A stretch of 64,000 nucleotides of DNA from Rhynchopus sp. YZ270_cl-10 (taxonomy: Eukaryota; Euglenozoa; Diplonemea; Diplonemida; Diplonemidae): assembly GCA_964035575.1 (NCBI GenBank), contig OZ037839.1:1191220-1255219 (forward strand), given 5' to 3'. Shown here one piece after another: positions 1 to 11,118 of this stretch (position 1 is its first letter; the number at the start of each line of letters is the position of its first letter). The translations under genes and the position numbers were made by a program. Below the pieces are notes generated by a model. That model saw only the letters and a program-made list of their open reading frames with translations, had not been told where the DNA came from and ran no database searches.

Positions 1-850
1 GTTCGAGACAAGCATGATATTAGGTTTTGGGCCGCATGTTTGTGCTGTTCAAATGGAAATATATTGGAGGACACAAGAATATACAAATAGTTATTGTTGT
101 AGTATCTTCTTACTTTATTTGCGACGTAAAAGAAAACGGGGGGAAACATAGGATCAGACAAGAAAATGCATGTTGCAATCGCGCGTAAAGCTAACGATAA
201 GCCACCCTGCAACACGGTTCATCGAGGCTCGTTGACCTACCTCAGGCTAATTTATACAAAACAAAACCTTTTGGGGGCTTGTGGAAAAATGCCTTCTATC
301 GTGAAGTGTGGTATCTTTAGATGGACTTCATGAAGTACGTAGGTATTGCAATTCTTGCGTTTCTATTTAAAAAATAACGAGGCACACAAACCTTAAAGCA
401 TGACAACAACCGTTATTTGTGTTTCAGTGATTCCAATAAAGGGTCCTTGAATCAGAGATGGAATTTACCAGGTTCCTTTGTCGAACTAACCAGGTTCGAG
501 ACAAGCATGATATTAGGTTTTGGGCCGCATGTTTGTGCTGTTCAAATGGAAATATATTGGAGGACACAAGAATATACAAATAGTTATTGTTGTAGTATCT
601 TCTTACTTTATCTGCGACGTAAAAGAAAATGGGGGAAAAATCAAAGGATCAGACAAGAAAATGCATGTTGCAATCGCGCGTAAAGCTAACGATAAGCCAC
701 CCTGCAACACGGTTCATCGAGGCTCGTTGACCTACCTCAGGCTAATTTATTCAAAACAAAACCTTTTGGGGGCTTGTGGAAAAATGCCTTCTATCGTGAA
801 GTGTGGTATCTTTAGATGGACTTCATGAAGTACGTAGGTATTGCAAGTCT
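1..850. repeat. 493-bp-offset tandem duplication
   Basis: Bases 1 to about 357 recur at 494 to about 850 with only scattered differences (the segment beginning GTTCGAGACAAGC). About 130 unique bases lie between the copies. Short ORFs inside are not conserved as proteins and I call no gene. The first copy starts at the window edge, so the array may extend further left. Confidence 0.9.
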
Positions 851-1241
851 TGCGTTCCTTCTTGTTCAGGGGGAGGAAACTTAAAATAAATTGAAAAAGA
901 CCCTTCTCAAGGGGTCGTTCAAGGTTTTAAATATAAAGGAGTACTGTTTGTTTTTGTTTCTGGCTATGTACATACACTTTTGTGTAGCTCAATAACCTAT
1001 AGCGCCCGGCGCCTCTCTAGTCCAGCAGGCCGTATACCGTAGGCAACGCGGTGACATAGTGATAGGGGAGTTTGAAAATGTTTGTTGTTATGTTTGTACT
1101 CTTTGTTTTTGCTATTTTGTGTTTGTGTTTGTTTAGCTTTTTTAGATCCTTAACCAAAGCGATGTGCGAACTTTAATGTAGTTTCCGGCTTACTCTGTCG
1201 CAGTGGTTGTACGGGAACTTTCATTGCTTTTTCGAAAAAAG

Positions 1242-1272
<31 letters not shown>

Positions 1273-1516
1273 GGGAAAAAGTCAAAATAACCTTGTTTTT
1301 CAAAATAAATGTCAAAATAAAAAATTCTGGTTTCAGCGGTCTGCTCCCTGACCAGGAAAAAGCCCTTCGACCGCGCTCATCAGAAGGAGCAAGGGCTAAA
1401 AAATAAAAAGGGGGGGGAAAAGGTAGGATACAATAAAAAGCTTTTTATGTGAAAGCAATTTTATTGGTTACAATGACGAAAAAACAGCAGCAGGAATTTC
1501 ATGTTCTTTTTGCTTT
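851..1516. other. non-coding, with poly-A tract
   Basis: No supported gene. There is an A-run of about 35 bases near 1235-1269 followed by a G-run, and T/G-rich DNA around 1080-1140. I see nothing else in it. Confidence 0.5.
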
Positions 1517-2191
1517 TGGGGGGAGGGGGAGGGGGAGGGGGAGGGGGAGGGGGAGGGGGAGGGGGAGGGGGAGGGGGAGGGGGAGGGGGAGGGGGAGGGG
1601 GAGGGGGAGGGGGAGGGGGAGGGGGAGGGGGAGGGGGAGGGGGAGGGGGAGGGGGAGGGGGAGGGGGAGGGGGAGGGGGAGGGGGAGGGGGAGGGGGAGG
1701 GGGAGGGGGAGGGGGAGGGGGAGGGGGAGGGGGAGGGGGAGGGGGAGGGGGAGGGGGAGGGGGAGGAAGGTGGGAGGGGGAGGGGGAGGGGGAGGGGGAG
1801 GGGGAGGGGGAGGGGGAGGGGGAGGGGGAGGGGGAGGGGGAGGGGGAGGGGGAGGGGGAGGGGGAGGGGGAGGGGGAGGGGGAGGGGGAGGGGGAGGGGG
1901 AGGGGGAGGGGGAGGGGGAGGGGGAGGGGGAGGGGGAGGGGGAGGGGGAGGGGGAGGGGGAGGGGGAGGGGGAGGGGGAGGGGGAGGGGGAGGGGGAGGG
2001 GGAGGGGGAGGGGGAGGGGGAGGGGGAGGGGGAGGGGGAGGGGGAGGGGGAGGGGGAGGGGGAGGGGGAGGGGGAGGGGGAGGGGGAGGGGGAGGGGGAG
2101 GGGGAGGGGGAGGGGGAGGGGGAGGGGGAGGGGGAGGGGGAGGGGGAGGGGGAGGGGGAGGGGGAGGGGGAGGGGGAGGGGGAGGGGAGGG
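1517..2191. repeat. (GGGGGA)n microsatellite, about 110 units
   Basis: A nearly perfect GGGGGA hexamer array of about 675 bp, broken once near 1765-1775 by an AAGGTGG variant. All guanines lie on the plus strand, so the tract has strong G-quadruplex potential and extreme strand asymmetry. Long ORFs across it (poly-Gly/Glu, Pro/Ser, Pro/Leu) are composition artefacts. It does not resemble the usual TTAGGG telomere repeat. Confidence 0.97.
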
Positions 2192-2889
2192 AGCTTTTTT
2201 GGGGTAAATGAAATATGTAGTTGACGGTCCGACTGACCCTGACCCAGTGTGGGGAGAGAAAAATCTGAAAAAGGAGGAAAAAAATAAACATCTTTTTTTA
2301 TTCTTTGTGATGTTGTATCTCCTACTAGGAAGAGAGCAGGGTCTGTATTTAATGCATTTATTGTATCGTCAATCACGTTTTCACCAACGGAATGTTGCTT
2401 TTGTTTGTCTTTTTTTTGTTGAAATCTTGGTATCAGTGTTGACACCCGAGGATGTGCTACACCATGTATATTTTTTTTTCCACGCACACTGCGAACAAAA
2501 ACAAAAACAAAAACAAAAAAAAAAAAAAAAAAGTCCCACAAGAAATAAAATCACACAAGTACAACTCAGTTGTCGTGTACATTGGTAAAATCAATGTCAT
2601 AAAAATATTTTGTTTTCAGAATGTAGGCTATTATGTAGCTTCTTAAAAATAAAAAAAAAGTTGAAAGTGCAAAACGCCTCACCGTTCATCGCAGGGCGCT
2701 GAATAAAATGTCCTCGGGAGGGGATAAGGCTTGGGCCTCACTAGGGGGTGTTCAATAGAAATACTGGTGTGGCCGACGACCCCAAAATAGCAGAAAATAG
2801 CACAAAAATAGCACCACCCCTTCATCCACACCAAATACCGGTTTAAAGTACTTCAACGATATGCGTTCAATAAATTGATAGCATAAGTA
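2192..2889. other. non-coding
   Basis: AT-rich DNA with an (ACAAAA)n/poly-A stretch near 2495-2532. No gene or RNA recognised. Confidence 0.5.
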
Positions 2890-3022
2890 TACACGGTCCA
2901 CATCAGCTTCTGTGGCTGATGTGGAAAAGTGGGTGTGCCACATCAGCCGGCTGATGTGGTCACACCAACCCATTTTCACACCCACTTTCATATTCGCCAC
3001 AGAGGCTGATGTGGACCGTGTA
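2890..3022. repeat. foldback inverted repeat
   Basis: A 133-bp inverted repeat. The outer arms, 2890-2916 and 2996-3022, match over 27 bp with one mismatch. A second pair of arms (AAAGTGGGTGTG) lies inside, and the centre, 2938-2959, is a perfect 22-bp palindrome with core CAGCCGGCTG. It could be a foldback or MITE-type element or a cruciform-forming site. No target duplication was clear. Confidence 0.85.
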
Positions 3023-3888
3023 GGGATCAACAAAAATATTTCCAACTTTTTTTTTTGAGTACCGGTTTAAAAAATGGGGGCAAGATGCTTCTAAGCTTGA
3101 CGTGGTTAGTCACCTTTAATGAAAAGAGGGGGGGAAAACCGATAAACGAAAACAGCTTTACGTAATTGCCTTGCGCCCAACAGAGATTTGTGGAAAATAT
3201 TGACAACGAAACACCATAGAAAGAAACACTTTTTTTTTTTTGTGTGGAAAAGGCCATGAGACCTCAAGAGGCTAAGACACTAACAGACAAAACACCTGAG
3301 GTGAAGAGATTAGATAAATAAGGTACTCTCATCTTCTTTCGTTCCTTTTTTTTTTCTTTTTTGAATATCTTTTTTGAATAATTGATGGCGTGTAGACACC
3401 TCGCTTTTTTCTCGTGTGAACTCCACGCGCTACTCCATGCATGAACTCCACGCGCTTTTGAAAAAATTTGGTTGTCTTAGTACAGACACCCCCGAGGATG
3501 AACTCCATTATTTTTTTTTTTTCTCCTCTCACGATCCCATCAAACACAAAATAAACAACAACAAAAAAAAATCAATCACAATGTCAATCTACGACTCTCT
3601 GGTACAGCGCAAAGCACCCTGAAGGGGGTGAAGCAATCACTGGCGAGGACAAAAAGACGAAGGAAGGGTGACGGCGGGTGGGAGGAAGGAAAGGGAATAT
3701 TTGAAATAACAGCCAGAACAATAGAGACCAGAACACAGCGAACGTGGCGTGGTAGAAAAGGTGGTGGGGCAGGCTGGAAGGTTGGGGGGGGGAGGGGGAA
3801 GGAGGAGGGAACAGAGAAATAATAAAATGATGGTCACAGTAAAAATGGTCCCTAGGATGCTCAATAAGCAGGCAATGACATAACACAC

Positions 3889-3889
<1 letters not shown>
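3023..3889. other. non-coding
   Basis: T-rich and purine-rich stretches. A sequence containing CTCCACGCGCT is repeated in tandem near 3420-3458. No supported gene. Confidence 0.45.
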
Positions 3890-3922
<33 letters not shown>

Positions 3923-4075
3923 GGAAACAGGCCCCAGCCTAACCATCGACCCATCAACCCATGTTTTTGGCCTTTTTTTTTTTTTTTTTCCATCGACCCA
4001 TCAACCCATCGACCCAGGTACCCGGGTCGATGGGTACCGGGTTGACCCAGGGTTTTTTTTTGGGATACCATCAAC
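3890..4075. repeat. poly-T tract and GACCCATCAACCC repeats
   Basis: A 32-base T-run (3890-3921) is followed by several copies of the motif CGACCCATCAACCCA in both orientations. These form short inverted repeats around GGTACCCGGGTCGATGGG near 4015-4050. Non-coding. Confidence 0.75.
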
Positions 4076-4990
4076 CCGGTAGGGGGTGATGGGGAATTTT
4101 TTGAGATATCATCGAGCCGGACTCAATTGGTCAAACGTCGAAGGAAAAGGAAGCATGCAGCATGGCGAAAGGAAAAAAGTAGCGTACCGTGCGCCTGCGG
4201 CGCAAGCTTGCATCACACCCTTCCCATGATATAGTTTGGCAGTAAAAATGTCCAAGTTTAAGCGCAATTTTTTGAAATGTTGCGTACCGTGGCTTCGCCT
4301 GGAACCTTTGGGTGACATGTCGCCATTTCTTTTGTAAAAATACTGAGGTTACTGATAATTCGTGCACCATGTGTGCCTGGTGCAAATATCAATGAAGTGC
4401 TGAACTCCGCCGTTGGATCACCGAGGAACTCTCACATTCCGCCGGAGGCCCCCAACTTGAGCTGGGGTGGGGACCCGGGCTCGATTGAGTTTTCTTCTTG
4501 TGCCTAGCTTGTCAGTGGAGAAAGCTCGGGAAGCACTAGTAAAAATCACTTTTTTCTCTCTCTTTTTTTTTTTTTTTTCAAATGGGTCGATGGTTTTGGC
4601 TGAGGCCCGGGAGTTAGGCTGGGGCCTGTTGGGAAAAAGATCGGTACTCAATCAGTCGGCCGAAGCCTTTATACTACGAAAGGTATTTACGCAGATCGTT
4701 TGGTCTTTTTTTATTTTCCCTCTTTTTTAGATAAATTGGATTAGTGTAGCTGCTCAAATTCCCACCAAAAAAAAATCTGAGAAACCCCAACAAAAACAAA
4801 AATTCGACAAAAAAAAAATTCAGCAGTGAAGAGTGAGTCAGCAATTTGCATGTCAGCGTGGCAAAAAAATGAAAGAATAATTTCTCGTTTACAGTGCACG
4901 CGGTAATTATGTCGTCTTTATTTAGGTCGGTTTTAATGATGTCGTTTTTTGTGTGTCGGAATCGAAAAAAATGACCGATTTTCGATTTTT
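4076..4990. other. non-coding
   Basis: No gene recognised. GCGTACCGTG occurs twice (near 4182 and 4284), each followed by a GC-rich patch. Runs of T and A occur near 4560 and 4770-4820. Confidence 0.4.
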
Positions 4991-5059
4991 GGGCTTTATT
5001 TATTTATTTATTTATTTATTTATTTTCAGTTTGGCCGGGGGCGGAGCCCCCGGCCAAAC
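4991..5059. repeat. (TTTA)n and strong GC hairpin
   Basis: A TTTA tetranucleotide run of about 30 bp is followed at 5029-5059 by a perfect hairpin: 14-bp arms beginning GTTTGGCCGGGG with a 3-base GGA loop. It resembles an intrinsic terminator shape, but in a eukaryotic context I assign no function. Confidence 0.8.
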
Positions 5060-6531
5060 GGTATGCTACATTTGGAGTGGGAGTGGGTGTGAGTGTGAGT
5101 GAGTGTGAGTGAGTGGGTGGGAGTGGGTGCGGCGTGGGTGTGGGTGTGGAAAAAATATTCCAAGTTCCAAGTCCTCGTAGCTCTGGCAGCCGAAGTCGTT
5201 CTCGCCATGTCAGTGAGCGTACGAATGTCCTCATTGGACAGGGATGCCTTCACGGCGGTTGAAGGGGTGATGTTGGCCTCCGACGTTGCACTTGCAACCT
5301 CCTGCGAAACCAGGTGAGCGTCCATTAGTGTATGTTTAGGTTATGAAACTGGGTATTGTTTAGTGGGAGGAATGTATGTGTTTGTGTGGTTGTGACTCGC
5401 GAAGCGAGCCACGGTACGATGGAGCGATTAATGGCGCTCTTGATTTTGGCGGTTTTAATAATGTCGTTTTTTGGGTGTCGGAAGGGGGGTAAACCGACAT
5501 AATTAAAAACGACTGTACTTGATTTACTCTGTTTCCTATTTTATTCACACCACATATTTGGTGTATATGACAAGCCACTTCAGGGGGGTTTGTGTGGCTT
5601 TTATTATACACACCATTATTGCAGGCTGAACACACAAAAAAAAAAGACATGTAAAGTGCAAACGCCTCACCGGACACCTGCGAACCAGGCTCTACGAAAC
5701 GGCACTGACCGCAAAAAAGAAAAAGAAGACGAGAGGTTTGAAAACACACGCATAAGCAAAAACAAAAAACACACTACAACCTCGTGAGCAATAAAAATGG
5801 GGGTAGGGTCTGTATTTTCAAGGGAGGGAACAGGAACAGGTTCAAAAACCCCACACCACAGCACGGAGTGGTCAATATCGCCTCGGGACCTCTGGTTCCT
5901 CATGCGATGAAAAGGATCTCGCACAGCATGTCTTACTTTTTTTCTTTTTTTTTTGAAAACTTTTTTACCATTCCTTTTTTTACGGAACGGAGCAATGTGC
6001 GGAAGCTCCAAGAAAAATGGAGTCGGGCTAAAGAGGAAGTTGCCTTTCCTAAATGTGCACACACAACTGGCAAAAAAAAAAGGGGGAGGTGTCGTCACTC
6101 ACCTATATCATTGAAATAACATTGCCTTACCAATGGTACTACAATACTGCCTCCTTTTTTGTTCGTTGTTGTTATTAGTAACATATCAACCAATCACCGT
6201 GCCCGAAGACGGGTTCAAGACACATCAAAGTTGCCCCCGAAGGCTAAAGGAATTTTATAGGTACAGAAGGGCACCCAGGTAGACGGTTTAGTGCATGCAC
6301 TTTGACCCTGACTACTTTTAACATCAAAACTTTTGGTTCGGTGACAGACAGCCCAATGTGTGGTGTCAATGCTGACACACAGACCAGGCCTGTTCAACAT
6401 AAACTTTAATAAAAAAGAGAAAAGATTGAACGATGAATATGCCCAGTGTTGTGGGTTTTGGAGAAGAAAAAAACTAATTCAGGTAGGGAAAGGGAGGTAG
6501 GCAGTGATGCAGGAATCCAGGGTCCCAAACA
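5060..6531. other. non-coding, simple repeats
   Basis: A GTGAGTG/GTGGGAGTG-rich stretch lies at about 5075-5150. A segment containing AATGTCGTTTTTTGGGTGTCGG (near 5458) is a near copy of one at about 4937. No conserved ORF. The rest shows nothing I can name. Confidence 0.4.
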
Positions 6532-7749
6532 AAAAAACCCAAAAAACCCAAAAAAACCAAAAAAACCCATAAAAACCCAAAAAAACCCATAAAAACCCAA
6601 AAAAACCCACCGCATTATATTTTGCTTTTGGGGCGTGGAGTGTGATTTTTTTTGCTCAAAACATCGCAAATATGAATTTTCGGAGCGATCTGAAAAAATT
6701 GCGGGGTCGGACATTTTTTTTGGTGGAGTTTAACCACCTAAAATTGACTTCTAAGTCAGACGTTTCTTTTCGGTTTCTGAAGAATTTTAGTGTCATGAGT
6801 TTACGTGTATAAACCTTCTGTTACGTGTGCACCTACAGCTACAACAGGCGTTTTCACCTGGAGTTTCACCTCTTTTGGTGGGTTTTTTGAGTCCATACCC
6901 AGGTAGGGATTCCGGTGTCAGAACCATGGGTGGTTCCACTGCAGTACCACGTAACCCACGTTTAAACCCCAAAAACCCCCGGTGGCACCATCTTCTCGGT
7001 GAGCAATGAGTGTGACCCGCGCGTGCTCCTTTCGTCACGCAAACCAAAAAGCGGTGTTGTGAATTTTTTTAAAGATTTTGTGCGTTTTCCTGATTTTCGT
7101 ACATTTTGTTGCGTTTTGGGTTGTGGTATTGTAGACTTTTGTGTAGATTTCGTGGGTTTTTTCGTTTTTTTCTTTGTAAATTTGGGTCACCGCCTAAAAC
7201 ACCAAAAATGCAGGTTAGTACCGCAATGAGGCAGAATAGTGGCGATACACATTGTTGTCCTTTACCGTGGGTGTCCAAAGACACACTCTTTTTTTGGCTG
7301 AAAATGGAGGGTGCGTGCTGGGCAGCTTCACTGCCCACATTAATACAGTAAAACTGGCTGGTGCCTATGTATGAACTGGTTTTTCAGGTCAAAAATGGCC
7401 TGAAAAAGTGGTGTTTTTGGGGTCTGGTACCTGTGTGTGACCATACCACAGGTGGTATGATGAGTGATCTGACCATATTCTCCAGGTATAACAAACACCC
7501 AAAAAACCAATTGGCGAAGGAATTTTGCACTTTTGACCACCACAGATTGCATGTTTTCCAAGGCATTTTTTCTATGCACTTGTGTGTGCTGGGAAGCATG
7601 CAGCCAGTGTTAAAAATTCACGAATACCCTACCGAAAACCAGAAAGTCAAAAAACCCATAAAAACCCGAAAAAACTGGTTTTGAAAAAACCCAAAAAAAC
7701 CCATAAAAACCCAAAAAAACCCGCAAAAAAACCCAGCAAAAAAACCCAC
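6532..7749. repeat. segment bounded by AAAAACCC arrays
   Basis: Two arrays built from AAAAAACCC and CATAAAAACCC units (6532-6609 and about 7650-7749), in the same orientation, bound about 1 kb of otherwise unremarkable DNA. Both arrays share the same unit variants. This could be an element flanked by direct repeats or two independent expansions. No gene is supported between them. Confidence 0.55.
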
Positions 7750-8108
7750 CTTGCATCACTGTGAGGTAGGGCCTGCCCTACCTGAAAAATATTTCAAAAT
7801 TAATGTGATTTCTGAGTGTGCACTCAGAAAAACACATCTAAAAATAAAACGACTTTTCTTGTCGGTAAAAAAAAGGAAAAAAAATAGCTATTTCTCCTGG
7901 GGGAAAATTTTGTATTCTGGATCCCACAACTTTTTCTCCCTCAAAAAAAGAAAAAAAGAAAAAAAAATACCCCCTCTCCCTTGCGGTTAGATACCTCCCA
8001 TTGGCCCAATTGGGACCACTAATAAAAAGAAAATAAGAATTGCAGGTGGCCTTCTTAAATTGATGTACCTCCTATGAAAAAGTCATCTTAAAAAACCCCT
8101 CCTCCTTT
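7750..8108. other. 3' flank of FYVE gene
   Basis: Non-coding DNA downstream of the minus-strand FYVE gene. It contains purine-rich runs near 7868-7970. No polyadenylation signal was assigned. Confidence 0.4.
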
Positions 8109-8453
8109 CTACGGCGCCGTCGCCACTGAGTCTGTTGATTGAGGCACGCCCCCACGAGGCTGTTCGGCAGATGACTTGCTGCGGACGGTGCCGTATTTGC
8201 GAGCGTCGTACTTCATTGTCATGCCACAGCCTTTGCACACGCGGACTCCACAGCAGGACCTGCGTGGCGCACATTTGTTGCACACCACGTTCCCACACCG
8301 TCTACAGTGGTGCTTCCTCCGGAAGATCATGAGGAAGCCACTGTCGCACACCTTGCAGCGTGAATGCTCGCTGTCACGTTCCCAGTACTGCTCCAATATG
8401 ACCGGCCCACAGCAGGCCTCCTGCTCCTGCGTTGTCGTCTGCTTTTGCCCCAT
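8109..8453 (-). CDS. small FYVE-type zinc-finger protein
   Basis: A 114-aa protein. The start is the ATG giving MGQKQT; the frame stays open further upstream but offers only a GTG. Residues 24-76 form a complete FYVE finger: W24-x-x-D27, eight zinc-binding cysteines (C33, C36, C50, C53, C58, C61, C73, C76), the RRKHHCR basic motif at 45-51 and RVC at 71-73. In the known family these residues bind phosphatidylinositol 3-phosphate on endosomal membranes. The finger is almost the whole protein, so it is probably an adaptor. MGQKQT fits an N-myristoylation consensus and C14-C15 could be acylated, but both are only inferences. A pyrimidine tract with AG lies upstream on the coding strand. The C-terminal 35 residues are Ser/Pro-rich and unrecognised. 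Confidence 0.88.
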   Translation of the reverse strand: MGQKQTTTQEQEACCGPVILEQYWERDSEHSRCKVCDSGFLMIFRRKHHCRRCGNVVCNKCAPRRSCCGVRVCKGCGMTMKYDARKYGTVRSKSSAEQPRGGVPQSTDSVATAP

Positions 8454-8491
8454 ATCCCCACGGACCTTTCCCGCTGACCCCACTTTTTCTG

Positions 8492-8532
8492 CTTCTTAGT
8501 TTGCGAAGGGAGGGAAAGGGAAAAGGGGAAAG
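8492..8532 (-). promoter_or_regulatory. putative trans-splice acceptor of FYVE gene
   Basis: On the minus strand this is a pyrimidine-rich run (containing TTCCCTTTCCCTCCC) followed within about 15 bases by AG, about 40 bases before the ATG. This is the usual arrangement in trans-splicing protists. The assignment is inferred from composition only. Confidence 0.4.
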
Positions 8533-8767
8533 AACTGTATTGAGTGAAAGGAGGAGAGGGGCTGAAAGAGGGACAAAAAAAAAACGGTGTGTCTGTTGAT
8601 GTAATGGTGGGAATAGGGGGAGGGGGTGTGTGTTGATAAAAAGATTAAAATAGGGGGGGCTACGAGTTATAGTATGCGAATGCACGTTAAAGAATTTTTT
8701 TTTCAGAAATTTAAGAGACTGTTTCTAAGGAGAATTTCATTTCCGAGACTATTTTTTTTTTTTTCTG

Positions 8768-8804
<37 letters not shown>

Positions 8805-9387
8805 GGTTTTCTTCCTTGCTTTCGTATTTTTTGTTTTCTTTATCTATGTGGATCCCCCCCAGTGAACCGTTAGGGACCCCGCTCTGCCGTGGCAGTCGTG
8901 GTTAGCGTTGTCATGTTTGTCTGTAGCACACAAGTAAGAAGAGAGACTCTAGGTCTCATTGGCGTCTGTTTCTCAAAAGCTTGGTTGTTGTTCTACTCTT
9001 GTGGGTTGCCGTTAAACGGAAGCGCCTCCCCATTTACCACGAAAATCGGGGGGAACATACAGGCTGCACAGATCTCCCCCCACTATGTGGCAGTCGAGCC
9101 TTGTTACGTGGCTCCCTGGCCTGACTGCGATGGGGGGAAAAAAAAATTGCAGAAAAAATTTTTTTCTAAAGTTGTAACTTAGTTGTTATCAGCGCAGACA
9201 CCCCCACGAGGGAACGAACCCCACTATTATTCTCGGAACATTCTTGAAAAAGGTCAAGAACGGGAGACAAAAGACAAAGTGAAGTTATTGATGCAGACAC
9301 CTCCGACTGACCCACGATGCCAGCTGGATGAAAGAAAAACAAAACAAAATGGTAGAGAGAGATGGAGACAAAAACTGACTACACACT
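8533..9387. other. intergenic, poly-T
   Basis: Lies between two minus-strand genes. It holds a T-run at 8771-8801 and nothing else recognised. Confidence 0.45.
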
Positions 9388-11118
9388 TTACACAAGCTCT
9401 GCAATGGTGGGCGGAGGTCTTCCTTCATTTGGCTGCATCGTGGCATTGGGAGCATTGTGGGTGGCATCTGTGCGAACATCGTTGGGATTGCTTTTTGTGG
9501 CAATGCGTCTGCGCTTGACGGCAACGGCAATGTCGAGCAGTGTTGGGTCACTGCGCCGTACAGATACCTTCGGTGGCGGAGCTTGAACCTCGCCTGCATA
9601 CTCGACACGGCCTGCATCGCAACCCTTGCGCAGCAGGGGTGGGACACTAGACGGACACGACCCTGGCAGAGCCTCGGCCAACGCAGCTGTCTCCTTGTAG
9701 CGTCCCCACGCAACGGTGCACTCTGTGGACACGTGTACAGAGATCGTGCAGCGCAACTCTGTCAACGCTTTGCTGCAGAACATCCACCACGCAACAGCAC
9801 TGAACGGCAGAACCAAGAACTCAGCCTGCACAACAAGCCCCACGTCCCGTCGTACCCCAAAGCGTGCAAGAACATTGTCCGCAGCACCCTTGAAGCTGAC
9901 ACTGTAAACATCGCCCCGCTTGCTGCATTCAAACACATTTTGCGCGGAGTTGCGCAGCAGCGACACAGGAAGGTAGCAGCAGTACACACCGTTCTTCCCA
10001 GACGCTGCTGCAGTGGGCTTCGTGGCAACAACAAAGTCGACGTCACCAAAGTTCTTCTCCGTGCCGCACTGTTTCATGTGGTGCAGCAGCGGTGGGATGC
10101 TGTCCCGCTCGGGAGAAGATGGCATTTTAAACTCCGAGACGTGACTGAACTTGTTGCGCTTCCAGAAAGGTACCGATCTTGGCACACACGCCGCAAAGCA
10201 GAAGGCGATGTGTCGCCCCCTTGCAAGCACTGTTGCTGTGCGCAGAAGACTTTGTGCGATGCCTCTGCTACGATACTCCTCGCTTACCAACACATACGGC
10301 ACCTCCAGCGCACGCACCCCGCAGTGGAAGACGGCAACAAGGAAGCCAACGAGCTTGACGTCGAGCTTCGTGCAGGACACGGCAACGAGGCAGAGTGTGT
10401 TGTGCTGCTTCGACAGCTGCTCGACAATGTCCACATCCTTGGCCCACTCGCGGCTCATGAACCGTACAATCTGTGCGCGCCAATGATCGTCCAGCGAACA
10501 CCCCTCCTCAGCTACCGCGGACATCAAATGCAGCAAACGCACGTCCTCCTGCACACCACGCAGCAACACTACCTCCCGTGAGCTCGCGGCACCCCCTCCT
10601 GCCTTCACAACAGCAATCTCCCCGCCGAAGTACCTTTGCTGGTAAAGCGCAGTGATCCAACTGGGGGCAGTCACCACGAGGTCATCGTCGTGAATGATTG
10701 TGAAGCTTTCGTTGGAGTGAGCGGCGTGAAACGGTAGTGTCTTCTTCATTGGCGCAAGAACGAAGAGGCGTGTCCCAGGGAATGTGCGGGAGACAGCTAC
10801 CAGCAGGTTGCGCATCGTGTCTGGGTGCTGCAGTGCTGACGGCGTCTCGAAGGGGGCTGCGTACACCTCGCACCAGGCTTCGCATGTGTGGTGCACCACT
10901 GCGGCTGCTGCTACCCACTTTGCAAGCTTCTCTCCTGCCTCGCTTGCCCTTCTGAACCCGAACGCCTCAAACTTGCACCCCCCAGACATCCCCCGCACCT
11001 TAGAGGGAAATCGTGTGTCCTTCTGCACCAAACGAAGCAACGACTCATATGTAGAATCAGCACTGCCCTGCCTGCAGCGTCGTGCATCAAACACTGTCAG
11101 CACCTCTGCCTGCACCAT
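9388..11118 (-). CDS. GNAT-like acetyltransferase domain protein
   Basis: A 576-aa protein; the start is the ATG at 11118, since the frame upstream offers only a TTG. The middle (about 255-325) has the order expected of a GNAT N-acetyltransferase: strand KLVGFLVAVF (256-264), motif A with acetyl-CoA loop YRSRGIAQSLL (282-292), then FCFAAC and PFWKRNKF (317-324), matching the motif B FWkk-GF signature. The known family moves acetyl from acetyl-CoA to amines; the substrate here is unknown. The N-terminal 250 residues and the C-terminal part (340-520) match nothing I recognise. KRRR at 535-538 could be a nuclear localisation signal, so histone or chromatin acetylation is possible but speculative. 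A 374-codon plus-strand frame overlaps and is a shadow. Confidence 0.75.
   Translation of the reverse strand: MVQAEVLTVFDARRCRQGSADSTYESLLRLVQKDTRFPSKVRGMSGGCKFEAFGFRRASEAGEKLAKWVAAAAVVHHTCEAWCEVYAAPFETPSALQHPDTMRNLLVAVSRTFPGTRLFVLAPMKKTLPFHAAHSNESFTIIHDDDLVVTAPSWITALYQQRYFGGEIAVVKAGGGAASSREVVLLRGVQEDVRLLHLMSAVAEEGCSLDDHWRAQIVRFMSREWAKDVDIVEQLSKQHNTLCLVAVSCTKLDVKLVGFLVAVFHCGVRALEVPYVLVSEEYRSRGIAQSLLRTATVLARGRHIAFCFAACVPRSVPFWKRNKFSHVSEFKMPSSPERDSIPPLLHHMKQCGTEKNFGDVDFVVATKPTAAASGKNGVYCCYLPVSLLRNSAQNVFECSKRGDVYSVSFKGAADNVLARFGVRRDVGLVVQAEFLVLPFSAVAWWMFCSKALTELRCTISVHVSTECTVAWGRYKETAALAEALPGSCPSSVPPLLRKGCDAGRVEYAGEVQAPPPKVSVRRSDPTLLDIAVAVKRRRIATKSNPNDVRTDATHNAPNATMQPNEGRPPPTIAELV

Noticed and set aside
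1449-2541. Long frames of poly-Gly, Gly-Arg/Gly-Glu, Pro-Ser and Pro-Leu
   Set aside because: They are translations of the GGGGGA array in several frames on both strands, with no conserved non-repeat part.
9457-10581. 374-codon plus-strand frame
   Set aside because: It is antisense to the GNAT-like gene and shows no domain. GC-rich codons leave the opposite strand open.
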